A stretch of DNA of 11,549 nt from Methanobacteriota archaeon (lineage in GTDB: Archaea; Thermoplasmatota; Poseidoniia; Poseidoniales; Poseidoniaceae). The notes beneath the pieces are model-generated. The model made no database searches. It worked only from the letters and a program-made list of their open reading frames with translations, and was not told the origin of the DNA. Location: the NCBI GenBank assembly GCA_009936765.1, contig JAACDL010000180.1:1-11549 (forward strand), given 5' to 3'. Numbering within the stretch: the first letter of the stretch is position 1; the number at the start of each line of letters is the position of its first letter. Shown here one piece after another: positions 1-7,232 of this stretch. Made by a program: the position numbers and the translations under genes.

Positions 1-801
1 AGCCACTGGTCTACCATTTATGAGAATGTGAATATCGTCACCTTTGCCTCTAGTAATATCTGGAGTCGAAATCCAACCAGTCCAATTTTCTTGACCAGGT
101 GCGTCTTTGTCACTTGGTGGAGGAGAAATTTGTATCATTTTACCGGCTTGCCTTCCAAGAACATCATACAGGCGATCTTCCATCTCATCAACTGCAGGTA
201 CTTCCAAAATCACCTTTTCATCACTAGATAACCTAAACCCTACCTCTGGATGGCAAATTGCGTGAGATACTACAACATCTACGATTCTGCTTGTTTCTGT
301 AGCAGGTCTTCTTTGGAAAGCAAGTCTTGCTGGCTGATTTGCGAAAAGGTGTGATACATCGATGCAAGTTCCTTCTGCAATTCCTGCAGGTCTAATGGTC
401 TCTTTGGCACCATTGTCCATAGAGATTTGACGTCCTTCTGTACCGCTTGGTCGGCTTGAAATTGACAACTTGCTGACCATTCCAATACTAGCTAATGCCT
501 CTCCCCTAAAGCCGAGAGTACCAATCGCTGCCAAGTCTTCCTGTGTACTCAACTTACTAGTTGCATGACGATCTAATGAAAGGGACAAGTCATCCTCATG
601 GATTCCAGAACCATCATCGGTTATCCTCATCAAATCAAAACCACCTCTTTCGATTTCAATCGTAATTCTCTTGGAACCTGCATCGATTGAATTCTCAATC
701 AACTCCTTCACTACCTGTGCTGGCCTTTCGACTACTTCACCGGCGGCAATATGTCCGATTGTACGATCGTCTAATTGTTTGATTCGACCTGGGTCACTCA
801 T
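1..801 (-). CDS. mutL: DNA mismatch repair protein MutL, N-terminal part (runs off left edge)
   Basis: MutL is the GHKL-family ATPase that couples mismatch recognition by MutS to downstream excision. The visible 267 codons form the ATPase domain and the start of the transducer domain. Read on the minus strand from ATG 801, it shows the IAAGEVVERPA segment (residues 18-28) and motif I KELIENSIDAG, with the likely catalytic base E33 and Mg-binding N37. Motif II is DDGSGI (62-67), motif III GFRGEA (97-102), and motif IV is GT (144-145) followed by LFANQPAR (152-159), where most relatives have LFYNTPAR. NGRPV near the left edge is the conserved transducer-domain strand. The C-terminal dimerisation domain, and any endonuclease motif, lies outside the window. 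The start codon overlaps the mutS stop (ATGA) and has a good Shine-Dalgarno sequence. The identification is very secure; only the C-terminus is unknown. Confidence 0.97.
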   Translation of the reverse strand, partial: MSDPGRIKQLDDRTIGHIAAGEVVERPAQVVKELIENSIDAGSKRITIEIERGGFDLMRITDDGSGIHEDDLSLSLDRHATSKLSTQEDLAAIGTLGFRGEALASIGMVSKLSISSRPSGTEGRQISMDNGAKETIRPAGIAEGTCIDVSHLFANQPARLAFQRRPATETSRIVDVVVSHAICHPEVGFRLSSDEKVILEVPAVDEMEDRLYDVLGRQAGKMIQISPPPSDKDAPGQENWTGWISTPDITRGKGDDIHILINGRPVA

Positions 802-3419
802 TTTTCACCCTCCAAGATTCTCAATAAATTGTATAGTGCGTCGTGTGCTTGACGTGGACTCATAGAGTCTGGGTCTATACTCGAAAGTGATTGCTTCAAA
901 GCATCTGCAAGCGGGTCTTTTTCGATTCTAACTTGAGGTTGGCCAACGAATCCTAGCAGTGAAGATTGGCCTGCACTTCGGGCAGTAGGGGCTCCTTTCT
1001 CACCGGCTTTCGCCCCATCTGCTTGTTTTTCCAAGAAACTTAGGAGATCGCTTGAGCGTTCTACAACATGGCGTGGCAGCCCTGCTAAAGCAGCAACTTG
1101 CACACCGTAGGAATCGTCACAAGGACCATCTGCAACCGTGTGAAGGAATTTTAATCCTCCATCAGATTCTGCTACTTGTACGTGTACATTTACCAAGCCC
1201 TCAGACTGACCTTCAAGACCAATTAATTGATGGTAATGAGTTGCAAATAATGTTCTTGCTCTGATTCTACTGCAGATGTCTTCGGTAACAGACCATGCTA
1301 TTGAGAGACCATCGAAGGTCGAAGTACCCCTGCCAATTTCATCCAATAAGATTAGTGACTTTGAAGATGCTCTTTTCAGAATATGAGCAACTTCCATCAT
1401 TTCCATCATGAAGGTAGAACGCCCTCTGCGGATATCATCCGATGCTCCAACTCTAGTGAAAATACGGTCAACCATTCCAATTTGTGCACTGCTAGCTGGA
1501 ACAAAGGAGCCTACTTGAGCAAGTACTGACAACAAAGCAGCACATCGTAAGTGAGTAGATTTACCACCCATATTTGGACCTGTTATCAACAAAAACTTAC
1601 GCTTTTTGTCAAACTTGATATCGTTAGGAACGAACCCTGATTGAACCTCTAAAACTGGATATCTCAATCCTTTAGCCACCAATCTATCATCTTCAAAGAT
1701 TGAAGGTCTTGTCCAAGAGCGTGTTCTAGCAACTTCTGCAAAGCACTGCAATACATCGATTTGGCCAACATTAGAACTAATGTTCCCTAGAGTTCGGGAT
1801 TTATCCTTGCACCTATCTCTTAGATCACGGAACATATCATATTCCATTGTATTGGCTTTGCTAGCAGCCGTCATCAGTCTATCTTCCCATTCAACTAATT
1901 CATCGGTTACATATCGATTACCGTTAGTCATCTGTTGTTTTCTTTTCCATTCATCAGGGACCTTAGAAACATGAGTCTTTGTAACTTCGATAAACCAGCC
2001 TATTTGCCGGTTGTGCCTTACCTTAAGGGAAGGAATTTGTAGTCTTGCTCGCTCTTTGGTTTCCAAATCTTTGAACCATTTGTGACCGATTGCTGCAGCA
2101 TCACGCAATTCATCTAACTTCGAGTCAATTCCTTCGCGGATTATTCCGCCATCTCTTAGTGACAAAGGGATTTCGTCATTCATATTGGCTTGGATATCAA
2201 TACGCATCATCTCAAGAACATCCAAATCTTTTGATAATTTATTCAACAATTCATCATCCATTTCTTGACATATGGATTTTAGCCTAGGCATTCTCTCTAA
2301 AGCAAGACCTATTGCTAGTAAGTCTCTACCGCCTGAGCGGTTGTAAGATAGTTGAGTTGCAAGCCTCTCCATATCCCTAAGACCCCTCAGATTATCTCTA
2401 ACTTCATCTAATCTTCTAGATGACCTTGCTAGTGAAGCCACTGAATCTTGACGGCTTTCGATTTGGATTTTATTTGCTAGTGGTCTTAGTAGCCATTGCT
2501 TTAGAGTCCTACGACCCATAGATGTCCTGCATCGGTCAATAGCGCCAATCAAGGAGCCTTCTTTTTCTCCAGCGAGGGTCTGAGTCAACTCCAAATTACG
2601 GAGAGTGGTTTGATCTAGAATCATACTCCCTTCAGGACGCATTATCTCTACTTCCCTTACATCGACAGTATCGACGATATGCATTGCAGCAAGATAGTCT
2701 GCCGCTAATCCGGCCGCATCCATTGCTAATGGGGAGTCATCCAAGTCGATATGTCCTAAATCAGCTACATCCAGAATACTCTTCAGAGCATCCTGCCCTT
2801 TCCTTTTCGATGATGAATGTTGAGAAAGAGTCACTCCATCTAATTGTGAAATGACATTACGAAGTTCTTCTCTTTCAGCATCTCGAGGTGAAAATATTAC
2901 TTCACGAGGGTTGCTGCGAAGTAAATCATCTAGTAATCGTCCCCATCTTTCATCTCCATGATGCTCAACCGTCCATACATGACCAGTAGATGCATCAAGA
3001 ATTGCAATTCCAAGTCCTTCTGATTTTATGCATATTGCAGCGAGGCCTGCGATTTCATCTGTTCCAATCAAACTTTCTTCGTAAAGAGAACCTGGAGTGT
3101 AAACTCTGGTTACTACTCTTTCTAGCAATTTCGCACCCTCCCTCAACTCCTCTTCTTGCTCCGCCACGCATACTTTGTGGCCGGCTTGAAGCATTTGGCG
3201 GAGGTTATCCTCCAATGCGTGCCAGGGGAATCCAGCCATTGGAATAGGCTGGTCTGCTTTCTTGTCCCGGCTAGTTAGAGAGATCCCTAGGACTTCTGAA
3301 GAGACTACTGCGTCGTCATGAAATTGCTCATAGAAATCACCCATGCGGAAGAAAAGAACGGAATCTGGATACTCCGTTTTAATATCCATATACTGGTCCA
3401 TCATTCCTCTCTTCGCCAT
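798..3419 (-). CDS. mutS: DNA mismatch repair protein MutS (bacterial MutS1 type)
   Basis: MutS binds mispaired bases and small loops and, as an ATP-driven clamp, recruits MutL. From ATG 3419 the protein has 873 residues, close to E. coli MutS. The mismatch-reading Phe-x-Glu motif is in RMGDFYEQF (F29, Y30, E31). The connector, lever and clamp domains follow. Domain V carries Walker A GPNMGGKST (614-622), the TFMMEMMEVAHIL signature, Walker B LILLDEIGRGTSTFDG (D693, E694) and FATHYH (H728, H730). The C-terminus has SSLLGF and a short helix-rich dimerisation tail. The frame stays open upstream to a TTG at 3494. I prefer ATG 3419 because known MutS proteins begin about 10-30 residues before the GDFYE motif and the extra 25 residues look low in complexity; neither start has a strong ribosome binding site. 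It is followed by mutL with a 4-nt overlap. Such full-length MutS1 is patchy in archaea and is usually explained by transfer from bacteria. Confidence 0.97.
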   Translation of the reverse strand: MAKRGMMDQYMDIKTEYPDSVLFFRMGDFYEQFHDDAVVSSEVLGISLTSRDKKADQPIPMAGFPWHALEDNLRQMLQAGHKVCVAEQEEELREGAKLLERVVTRVYTPGSLYEESLIGTDEIAGLAAICIKSEGLGIAILDASTGHVWTVEHHGDERWGRLLDDLLRSNPREVIFSPRDAEREELRNVISQLDGVTLSQHSSSKRKGQDALKSILDVADLGHIDLDDSPLAMDAAGLAADYLAAMHIVDTVDVREVEIMRPEGSMILDQTTLRNLELTQTLAGEKEGSLIGAIDRCRTSMGRRTLKQWLLRPLANKIQIESRQDSVASLARSSRRLDEVRDNLRGLRDMERLATQLSYNRSGGRDLLAIGLALERMPRLKSICQEMDDELLNKLSKDLDVLEMMRIDIQANMNDEIPLSLRDGGIIREGIDSKLDELRDAAAIGHKWFKDLETKERARLQIPSLKVRHNRQIGWFIEVTKTHVSKVPDEWKRKQQMTNGNRYVTDELVEWEDRLMTAASKANTMEYDMFRDLRDRCKDKSRTLGNISSNVGQIDVLQCFAEVARTRSWTRPSIFEDDRLVAKGLRYPVLEVQSGFVPNDIKFDKKRKFLLITGPNMGGKSTHLRCAALLSVLAQVGSFVPASSAQIGMVDRIFTRVGASDDIRRGRSTFMMEMMEVAHILKRASSKSLILLDEIGRGTSTFDGLSIAWSVTEDICSRIRARTLFATHYHQLIGLEGQSEGLVNVHVQVAESDGGLKFLHTVADGPCDDSYGVQVAALAGLPRHVVERSSDLLSFLEKQADGAKAGEKGAPTARSAGQSSLLGFVGQPQVRIEKDPLADALKQSLSSIDPDSMSPRQAHDALYNLLRILEGEK
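805..813 (-). promoter_or_regulatory. Ribosome binding site of mutL
   Basis: Read on the minus strand, GGAGGGTGA lies inside the last codons of mutS. Its GGAGG core is about 7 nt before the mutL ATG at 801. With the ATGA stop/start overlap, this supports the chosen mutL start and translation coupled to mutS. Confidence 0.75.
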
Positions 3420-3494
3420 CGGGACACATCCATTGCTTGCGCTAGAGTGTTGCGACCTCGGCGGGGGTAGGTAAATGATGCCCTTGATTTTCAA

Positions 3495-3512
3495 TCAATC
3501 TTTTCAGATTGA
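3495..3512 (-). terminator. Perfect hairpin with GNRA tetraloop between the membrane-protein gene and mutS
   Basis: On the minus strand TCAATCT-GAAA-AGATTGA forms a perfect 7-bp stem closed by a GAAA (GNRA-type) loop. It lies about 10 nt past the stop codon of the upstream gene (3522). It could be a 3'-end or processing structure. No clear U-tract follows, so calling it a terminator is tentative. It also lies within about 100 nt of the mutS start and could act on mutS mRNA instead. Confidence 0.35.
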
Positions 3513-3521
3513 GAGTATATC

Positions 3522-4691
3522 TCAGAATACTTGCCCCTTGCGTATTGCATCTGTTACATTCCATGCCATAATCGACATTATCAACAATGTAACAAGTATG
3601 AAACCTAGATCTAGTATTCCTCTAAGGCTAGTAAATGAACTTCGAGCGTTGCTGTCTATAGATATAGCGCCGGGGCTATCGTCCCCATTTATTCCGTGAA
3701 CAGAAATCATTCCATCTTTATCACAACTTATGTGAGTTGGAACAAATTTCAGAGACTCTGGTAATTTCTCGACTTGAACATCCTCACCTGAGATAACAGC
3801 AACCGTTGAAGAACCAATGTTTCCGAAAAGCCACACGTTGTCATTATTGTCTACAACAGCAGCGTAACTTGATATCCCCATCGATGTTGCTTCACCATTC
3901 TGGATTTGTATGGTATCTGCAGTACCAGTAGCAATGAAACCATCTTCTACTTCGAAGATGTTGTGAATCATACCTTCATCACCCATGTGGACGATATCGA
4001 TTGATGGGGCTACTATTCCATCCCAGGTTACAGACAATACCAATTCAAACATTGGTGGAGATGCTGGGTTTGAACCTAGCCAATTAGCAGGAGCTTGCCA
4101 AGATCCCCCCACTAACCAACCGTCTGGAGTAGCAATCATTGTTTCCAAATGCATGTTTCCTTCGTGTTCAGTGACCGAAGCTGAGCTCGATGGATCAGGA
4201 AGCCAAATCGCAGCCAAGGAATCACTTGTTCCATCCTCGACTACCATAAGCAAAGCGTCATCGTTCTTTGAGACTCTTTTTGCAGTGATATTATCCCCAA
4301 TTTGCAATGGGCACCATATCTCTTCACAGAATGGGCTATCTTCCTCAATAAAGAAAATGCTACCTTCTAGACCTGAACAAAAGAATGTGATTTTATCATA
4401 CTGTTCCAAACATGTGGCGTATTGAGCACTATTGTCCGAGGACGGTGTTGAAATTCTCATTCCATTTTCGGTTTGATACATGATTGCATCGCCAGCGGAA
4501 TCGTAAATAATTCCATCAGCATTCATCTGCCCGCCCTGATGAACTCCTGAAAGTTCATTCGACCAATCGATTAACACAGCGCCTGTAATAACTAAAATAG
4601 TAAATACGGCAAACGATAACCACTGATGTTCTGATTCCTCTTCAAGGAGTCTACGCCAGCTCGACATTACCCCCCCCTGTGAGGGCACCAT
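3522..4691 (-). CDS. Membrane-anchored surface protein of unknown function, two terminal TM helices
   Basis: I do not recognise a family. The 389-residue protein has a short charged N-terminus, a strong hydrophobic segment (about residues 25-41, AVFTILVITGAVLI), a central region of about 310 residues, a second hydrophobic segment near the C-terminus (about 358-377) and a basic tail (DAIRKGQVF). The expected topology is both ends in the cytoplasm with the central part outside. The central part is acidic, rich in Gly, Ser and Asp, and has repeated strand-turn stretches such as DGWLVGGSW, DGFIATGTAD and NDNVWLFGN, which resemble beta-propeller blades; this is an inference. It has about five Cys, some of which could form disulfides outside the cell. 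An alternative start, ATG 4667 (M9), follows a run of eight G on the coding strand and is also plausible. The gene is upstream of mutS on the same strand with a gap of about 100 nt. A link to repair is not implied. Confidence 0.8.
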   Translation of the reverse strand: MVPSQGGVMSSWRRLLEEESEHQWLSFAVFTILVITGAVLIDWSNELSGVHQGGQMNADGIIYDSAGDAIMYQTENGMRISTPSSDNSAQYATCLEQYDKITFFCSGLEGSIFFIEEDSPFCEEIWCPLQIGDNITAKRVSKNDDALLMVVEDGTSDSLAAIWLPDPSSSASVTEHEGNMHLETMIATPDGWLVGGSWQAPANWLGSNPASPPMFELVLSVTWDGIVAPSIDIVHMGDEGMIHNIFEVEDGFIATGTADTIQIQNGEATSMGISSYAAVVDNNDNVWLFGNIGSSTVAVISGEDVQVEKLPESLKFVPTHISCDKDGMISVHGINGDDSPGAISIDSNARSSFTSLRGILDLGFILVTLLIMSIMAWNVTDAIRKGQVF

Positions 4692-4695
4692 CCAT

Positions 4696-4753
4696 GACCT
4701 TTCCCCTATGGGAGGAAAAGGGAAACCATCGGTATGGTCAAATAGGGAAGGTC
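4696..4753. promoter_or_regulatory. Divergent promoter region with nested inverted repeats
   Basis: The space between the divergent genes holds an imperfect inverted repeat, GACCTTTCCC (4696-4705) against GGGAAGGTC (4745-4753), one base short. Inside it is a perfect small one, ACCAT-CGGT-ATGGT (4725-4738). The weakly AT-rich TCAAATAG (4739-4746) lies about 37-44 nt before the rpl10e ATG and could be its TATA-like box. This is a candidate operator or a chance structure; no element is certain. Confidence 0.3.
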
Positions 4754-4769
4754 AGTCGCAAACTCGCCC

Positions 4770-4775
4770 GGAGGT
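4770..4775 (+). promoter_or_regulatory. Ribosome binding site of rpl10e
   Basis: GGAGGT lies 7 nt before the ATG at 4783. It decides the start: the frame is open from an ATG at 4708, but the 25 extra residues are unlike known L10e and the archaeal family begins with MARKP. Confidence 0.85.
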
Positions 4776-4782
4776 ATCAAGC

Positions 4783-5322
4783 ATGGCACGTAAGCCCGCA
4801 AGTATGTACCGCAGACTGAAAGGTCCTGCATATACCCGACGCAAGTATATCGGTGGTGTTCCTAACAACCGTATCCTTAATTTCTACGCCGGTAATCGCC
4901 GTGCTGCAGAGACAGGAGAGTTCTTAATGGAACTAAATCTGATCGCTGATGAATCTTGTCAAATTAGACACACAGCATTAGAAGCAGCCCGTGTAATTTC
5001 CAATTCAACAATCAGAAAAGTCGCTGGTGCACAAAATTACGCTCTTCGCATCCACACCTATCCTCATCACGTTCTTCGTGAAAACAAGCAGGCTACTGGT
5101 GCTGGTGCAGACCGTGTATCACAAGGAATGCGTTGTGCTTTCGGAAAGAACGTGGGTACTGCTGCTCGTGTAAAGCGTGGTCAGCGTGTTGTATCACTGC
5201 AGTTCACTCCTGAGAATTACCTAGTAGCTAAGGATGCTCTTCGCAAGGCTAGCATGAAGTTCCCAACTCCATGTACAACCAAGTTAATCCGTGGCCACGA
5301 GCACGTCAAAGGACTGGTTTGA
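4783..5322 (+). CDS. rpl10e: 50S ribosomal protein L10e (uL16 family)
   Basis: L10e/uL16 is a large-subunit ribosomal protein near the peptidyl-transferase and tRNA-binding sites. In archaea and eukaryotes it belongs to the L10e branch rather than bacterial L16. The 179-residue product begins MARKPASMYRRLKGPAYTRR, the archaeal N-terminus, and continues with GVPNNRILNFYAGN, an IRKVAGAQNYALRIHTYPHHVLRENK block, GADRVSQGMRCAFGK and a basic C-terminal half. The length is normal for archaeal L10e. Arginine codons are mostly CGT or CGC, whereas neighbouring genes use many AGA and AGG codons, as expected for a highly expressed gene. It has a strong ribosome binding site, reads divergently from the minus-strand arm, and is followed by two hairpins, so it may form its own transcription unit. 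Confidence 0.97.
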   Translation: MARKPASMYRRLKGPAYTRRKYIGGVPNNRILNFYAGNRRAAETGEFLMELNLIADESCQIRHTALEAARVISNSTIRKVAGAQNYALRIHTYPHHVLRENKQATGAGADRVSQGMRCAFGKNVGTAARVKRGQRVVSLQFTPENYLVAKDALRKASMKFPTPCTTKLIRGHEHVKGLV

Positions 5323-5329
5323 GAGAATT

Positions 5330-5345
5330 ACTTGCTTCGGCAAGT
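5330..5345 (+). terminator. UUCG-tetraloop hairpin just after rpl10e
   Basis: ACTTGC-TTCG-GCAAGT forms a perfect 6-bp stem with the very stable C(UUCG)G loop, 7 nt past the rpl10e stop. It probably protects or defines the 3' end of the mRNA, perhaps together with the next hairpin. Confidence 0.5.
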
Positions 5346-5352
5346 CGATGCG

Positions 5353-5370
5353 TTAGCAACCTATTGCTAA
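5353..5370 (+). terminator. Second perfect hairpin after rpl10e, followed by a short T-run
   Basis: TTAGCAA-CCTA-TTGCTAA forms a perfect 7-bp stem. About 8 nt later comes TTTT (within TAGTTTTGTC), the kind of short T-tract at which archaeal RNA polymerase can stop. The 122-nt gap between rpl10e and ABCE1 otherwise holds no gene I can support. Confidence 0.45.
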
Positions 5371-5431
5371 ACAGCATAGTTTTGTCAGAACTACCGGCTG
5401 ATTCATGAACATTAGGCAAGACGACTTTACT

Positions 5432-5438
5432 GGAGGGG
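5432..5438 (+). promoter_or_regulatory. Ribosome binding site deciding the TTG start of ABCE1
   Basis: GGAGGGG ends 6 nt before the TTG at 5445. No in-frame ATG exists before the Fe-S cysteines, so this motif supports initiation at TTG. Confidence 0.75.
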
Positions 5439-5444
5439 ATTGAT

Positions 5445-7223
5445 TTGCGAGTTGCAGTACTGAAAGAAGACAACTGTCAACCAAAGAAATGCATGGATGA
5501 ATGCATGACATTTTGTCCTCCTGTTCGTAATGGGCAAGAATGTGTCGTTATGGATGAATCTACGGGGAAACCACATATCTCTGAGTCTCTATGCATTGGT
5601 TGCGGGATATGCGTAAACAAATGTCCTCATGATGCATTGATAATTACGCAGTTACCTGCTGAATTAGAAAGTGATATGATTCATCGCTATTCACTTAACG
5701 GGTTCAGACTATTCCGCCTACCAACTCCATCTAAGGAATCAGTCGTAGGAATTCTTGGACCAAACGGAATGGGTAAATCTACAGCATTCAATATTTTAAG
5801 TGGCTCAATAATCCCAAACCTGGGCGACTTTGAGGCTGATGAATCTTGGTGGGAAGATGTCATTGCTAGCCTACCTCGTGGTGAATTGAGAGATTTCCTA
5901 GTAAATGTCAGTGAATCTGAAATCACAGTTGCATTGAAACCACAGTATGTAGATCACATACCAAAAGCAGTCAAAGGAAAGGTCGGTGACTTACTCAGTT
6001 CAGTAGATGAACGAGAAATGTTTCAAGAGATGGTAGAGAAGTTAGGAATTGACCATCTGCTAGAAAGAAATCTAGACCAACTCTCTGGAGGAGAGTTACA
6101 AAGAGTTGCGATATGTGCAACTTTGTTGAAAGATGCAGACGTATACTTCTTTGATGAACCTTCATCATACCTCGATATCCATGAAAGGATGCGAATTGTG
6201 AAAATAATTCAAGAGTTATCGGAAACATCTCGAGTAATTGTTATTGAACACGATTTAGCAGTATTAGACGTCTTAGCGGATTTAGTTCACATTGTCTATG
6301 GCCAGAAAGGGGCATTCGGAATATTTACCCCGGCAAGATCAACCCGTCAGGCAATAAATGCTTACTTGGATGGTTTCCTGGTAGAACAAAATGTTCGCAT
6401 AAGAGATAAACCAATCAAATTCCAAACCCACACAGACCGTTCTAATGAACTAGGAAGCCCAGTAGTAGAATGGGGCGGGATTGAGAAGAAACTAGGAGAC
6501 TTCAACCTCAAGACTGGAGACGGAAAGGTCCACCAAGCAGAGGTTGTAGGAGTAGTAGGGCCTAACGGGACTGGTAAATCGACAATGGTGAAGATACTCG
6601 CTGGAGAGCACGAATATGATGCAGGATGGGTTACTGCTGACGCTACAATCTCCTACAAACCGCAGCATATCGATATAGACATGGATTGCACTGTTCAAAC
6701 TTGGCTGGATGCGGAAGTTGGCCCAAGGTGGAGAGGAGGCGAATACAATGTCACTGTTATTCGAGCATTGGGCGTTGATGAATTACTTGCAAAACAAGTC
6801 AACAACCTCTCCGGAGGAGAAGCGCAAGCTGTTGCTATTGCAATTTGTCTCGGAAAAGAAGCCGGCCTGTACCTCCTTGACGAACCAAGTGCACACCTGG
6901 ACGCTAATGCCCGTATGGAAACTGCAAAAGCAATTCGTAGAACAATGGAAGCCAATGAAAAGGCTGCATTTGTTATCGACCATGATGTATATTTCATTGA
7001 TATCGTATCAGATTCATTACTCGTCTTCGAAGGAGAAGGTGGTAAGCATGGTATGGCAGAAGGACCATTCAAACTTAGGAAAGGAATGAACCGTTTCCTT
7101 TCAGGAGTTGATGTCACTTTCAGAAGAGACCATGACTCCAAGCGCCCAAGAATTAACAAAAACGCCAGTCGTAAAGACAGAGAGCAGAGAAGTAAAGGCG
7201 ACTATTACTCATTTGATTCATGA
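5445..7223 (+). CDS. ABCE1/Rli1 ribosome-recycling ATPase
   Basis: ABCE1 (Rli1) is a soluble twin-ATPase with an Fe-S domain that splits post-termination ribosomes into subunits together with aRF1 or Pelota. The 592-residue protein has all eight Fe-S cysteines: C11-x4-C16-x3-C20-x3-C24 and C50-x2-C53-x2-C56-x3-C60. NBD1 has Walker A GPNGMGKST (105-113), signature LSGGE (213-217), Walker B FFDEPSSYLD (D237, E238) and switch H269. NBD2 has Walker A GPNGTGKST (372-380), signature LSGGE (455-459), Walker B LLDEPSAHLD (D479, E480) and H513. The C-terminus RPRINKN then DREQRSKGDYYSFDS is the family hallmark. It starts at TTG 5445, where the sequence RVAVLKEDNC matches the usual N-terminus. A non-ATG start may lower expression. 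It is complete and nothing key is missing. The nuclease-like gene begins 9 nt after its stop. Confidence 0.97.
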   Translation: MRVAVLKEDNCQPKKCMDECMTFCPPVRNGQECVVMDESTGKPHISESLCIGCGICVNKCPHDALIITQLPAELESDMIHRYSLNGFRLFRLPTPSKESVVGILGPNGMGKSTAFNILSGSIIPNLGDFEADESWWEDVIASLPRGELRDFLVNVSESEITVALKPQYVDHIPKAVKGKVGDLLSSVDEREMFQEMVEKLGIDHLLERNLDQLSGGELQRVAICATLLKDADVYFFDEPSSYLDIHERMRIVKIIQELSETSRVIVIEHDLAVLDVLADLVHIVYGQKGAFGIFTPARSTRQAINAYLDGFLVEQNVRIRDKPIKFQTHTDRSNELGSPVVEWGGIEKKLGDFNLKTGDGKVHQAEVVGVVGPNGTGKSTMVKILAGEHEYDAGWVTADATISYKPQHIDIDMDCTVQTWLDAEVGPRWRGGEYNVTVIRALGVDELLAKQVNNLSGGEAQAVAIAICLGKEAGLYLLDEPSAHLDANARMETAKAIRRTMEANEKAAFVIDHDVYFIDIVSDSLLVFEGEGGKHGMAEGPFKLRKGMNRFLSGVDVTFRRDHDSKRPRINKNASRKDREQRSKGDYYSFDS

Positions 7224-7230
7224 GGGGGAA
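7222..7230 (+). promoter_or_regulatory. Ribosome binding site of the first nuclease-like gene, overlapping the ABCE1 stop
   Basis: GAGGGGGAA begins within the TGA stop of ABCE1 (7221-7223) and ends 2 nt before the ATG at 7233, placing the G-run about 4 nt upstream. This supports the start and suggests co-translation from an ABCE1 transcript. Confidence 0.7.
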
Positions 7231-7232
7231 TT

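Noticed and set aside
3420..3494. 25-residue N-terminal extension of MutS from TTG 3494
   Set aside because: It would overlap the hairpin region's edge, starts with a rare codon without a ribosome binding site, and is not needed for the MutS fold; kept only as an alternative.
3985..4425. 146-residue plus-strand open frame
   Set aside because: It is antisense to the two-TM surface-protein gene, has no ribosome binding site, and its translation looks like composition shadow with no recognisable motif.
4670..4677. Run of eight C (G on the coding strand) near the start of the surface-protein gene, as a phase-variation tract
   Set aside because: Both candidate starts (4691 and 4667) are in the same frame, the run may simply act as part of a ribosome binding site, and a single short run is weak evidence; it is also a likely place for sequencing error.
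4708..4782. 25-residue N-terminal extension of L10e
   Set aside because: The extension lacks family similarity, while ATG 4783 has GGAGGT at 7 nt and begins with the conserved MARKP.
6695..7159. Long antisense open frame (154 residues) across ABCE1
   Set aside because: It lies opposite strongly conserved ABCE1 ATPase motifs, which explain the sequence fully.
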